Below, piece by piece: positions 63,939 to 64,000 of a stretch of 64,000 nucleotides of DNA. This DNA comes from CAWGJC01 sp965276665 (GTDB lineage: Bacteria; Pseudomonadota; Alphaproteobacteria; Acetobacterales; Acetobacteraceae): assembly GCA_965276665.1 (NCBI GenBank), contig OZ255620.1:1550001-1614000 (forward strand). Reading direction: 5' to 3'. How positions within the stretch are numbered: the first letter of the stretch is position 1; each line of letters opens with the position of its first letter. A program made the position numbers and the translations under genes. A model generated the notes under the pieces. That model was given only the letters and a program-made list of their open reading frames with translations, searched no databases and was not told the DNA's origin.

Positions 63939-64000
63939 TATTCTCTTCGTCCCGCAGGTCTGGCAGTCCTTGCCGCAGGACGCGGGAAGCATGCCGGGCG

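Overview
This window is a high-GC chromosomal segment from an alphaproteobacterium, most plausibly in the Acetobacteraceae/Rhodospirillales range (the family is an inference). The evidence is a circularly permuted two-piece tmRNA with an ANDN-type tag, an alpha-type SspB, an alphaproteobacterial RpoH, rnpB directly in front of a complete dcw cluster, and an alphaproteobacterial gene order from ftsZ through lpxC, bamD, recN and ligA. No prophage, insertion sequence, CRISPR array or biosynthetic cluster is visible. Almost all of it is core genome, and the notable signals are in junctions, repeats and regulatory DNA.

Left part (1-14.8 kb): a cut-off PfkB sugar kinase and thyX on the minus strand; then ssrA (tmRNA), sspB (the adaptor that recognises the ssrA tag), class I fumarase and a VOC protein. 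A queuosine block follows: a VUT/YhhQ-type precursor transporter, queA, tgt, a CDF metal exporter, queF and queG, ending in a small ribbon-helix-helix protein. Together these can import preQ0, reduce it, insert it into tRNA and complete queuosine. Next come two small ORFs, a fused 5-oxoprolinase (minus strand) and a DjlA-type co-chaperone.

Centre (14.9-41 kb): RNase P RNA, a palindromic repeat, a four-box MraZ operator, then mraZ-rsmH-ftsL-ftsI-murE-murF-mraY-murD-ftsW-murG-murC-murB-ddl-ftsQ-ftsA-ftsZ-lpxC-bamD-recN-ligA, all on the plus strand. From mraZ to murB most joints are 1- or 4-base stop/start overlaps, so the peptidoglycan-precursor and divisome genes look translationally coupled.

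Right part (41-64 kb): an ECF sigma/anti-sigma pair; a minus-strand operon of M24 peptidase, metallo-beta-lactamase-fold hydrolase and serine hydrolase; a DUF1127 protein with a clear terminator; a methyltransferase; a two-gene sugar module (FucU-type mutarotase, lactonase-type amidohydrolase); UvrD/PcrA helicase with prmA; rpoH; an MscS channel with an SLC13 permease; a GFA protein; a minus-strand run of a CHCC zinc finger, polA, cbpA, cbpM and topoisomerase IB; a lipoprotein alpha/beta hydrolase; and tRNA-Arg(CCG).

The most unusual observation is a recurring pattern of short perfect or near-perfect tandem triplications that cover stop codons (queG/RHH, 3 x 23 bp; ddl/ftsQ, 3 x 32 bp; anti-sigma/serine hydrolase, 3 x 15 bp), with further tandem repeats in ftsL, before ftsI and in sspB. 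Also notable are a palindromic MITE-like element with a full copy (62.7 kb) and an internally deleted copy (15.3 kb), and a DNA polymerase I whose proofreading residues are largely lost.
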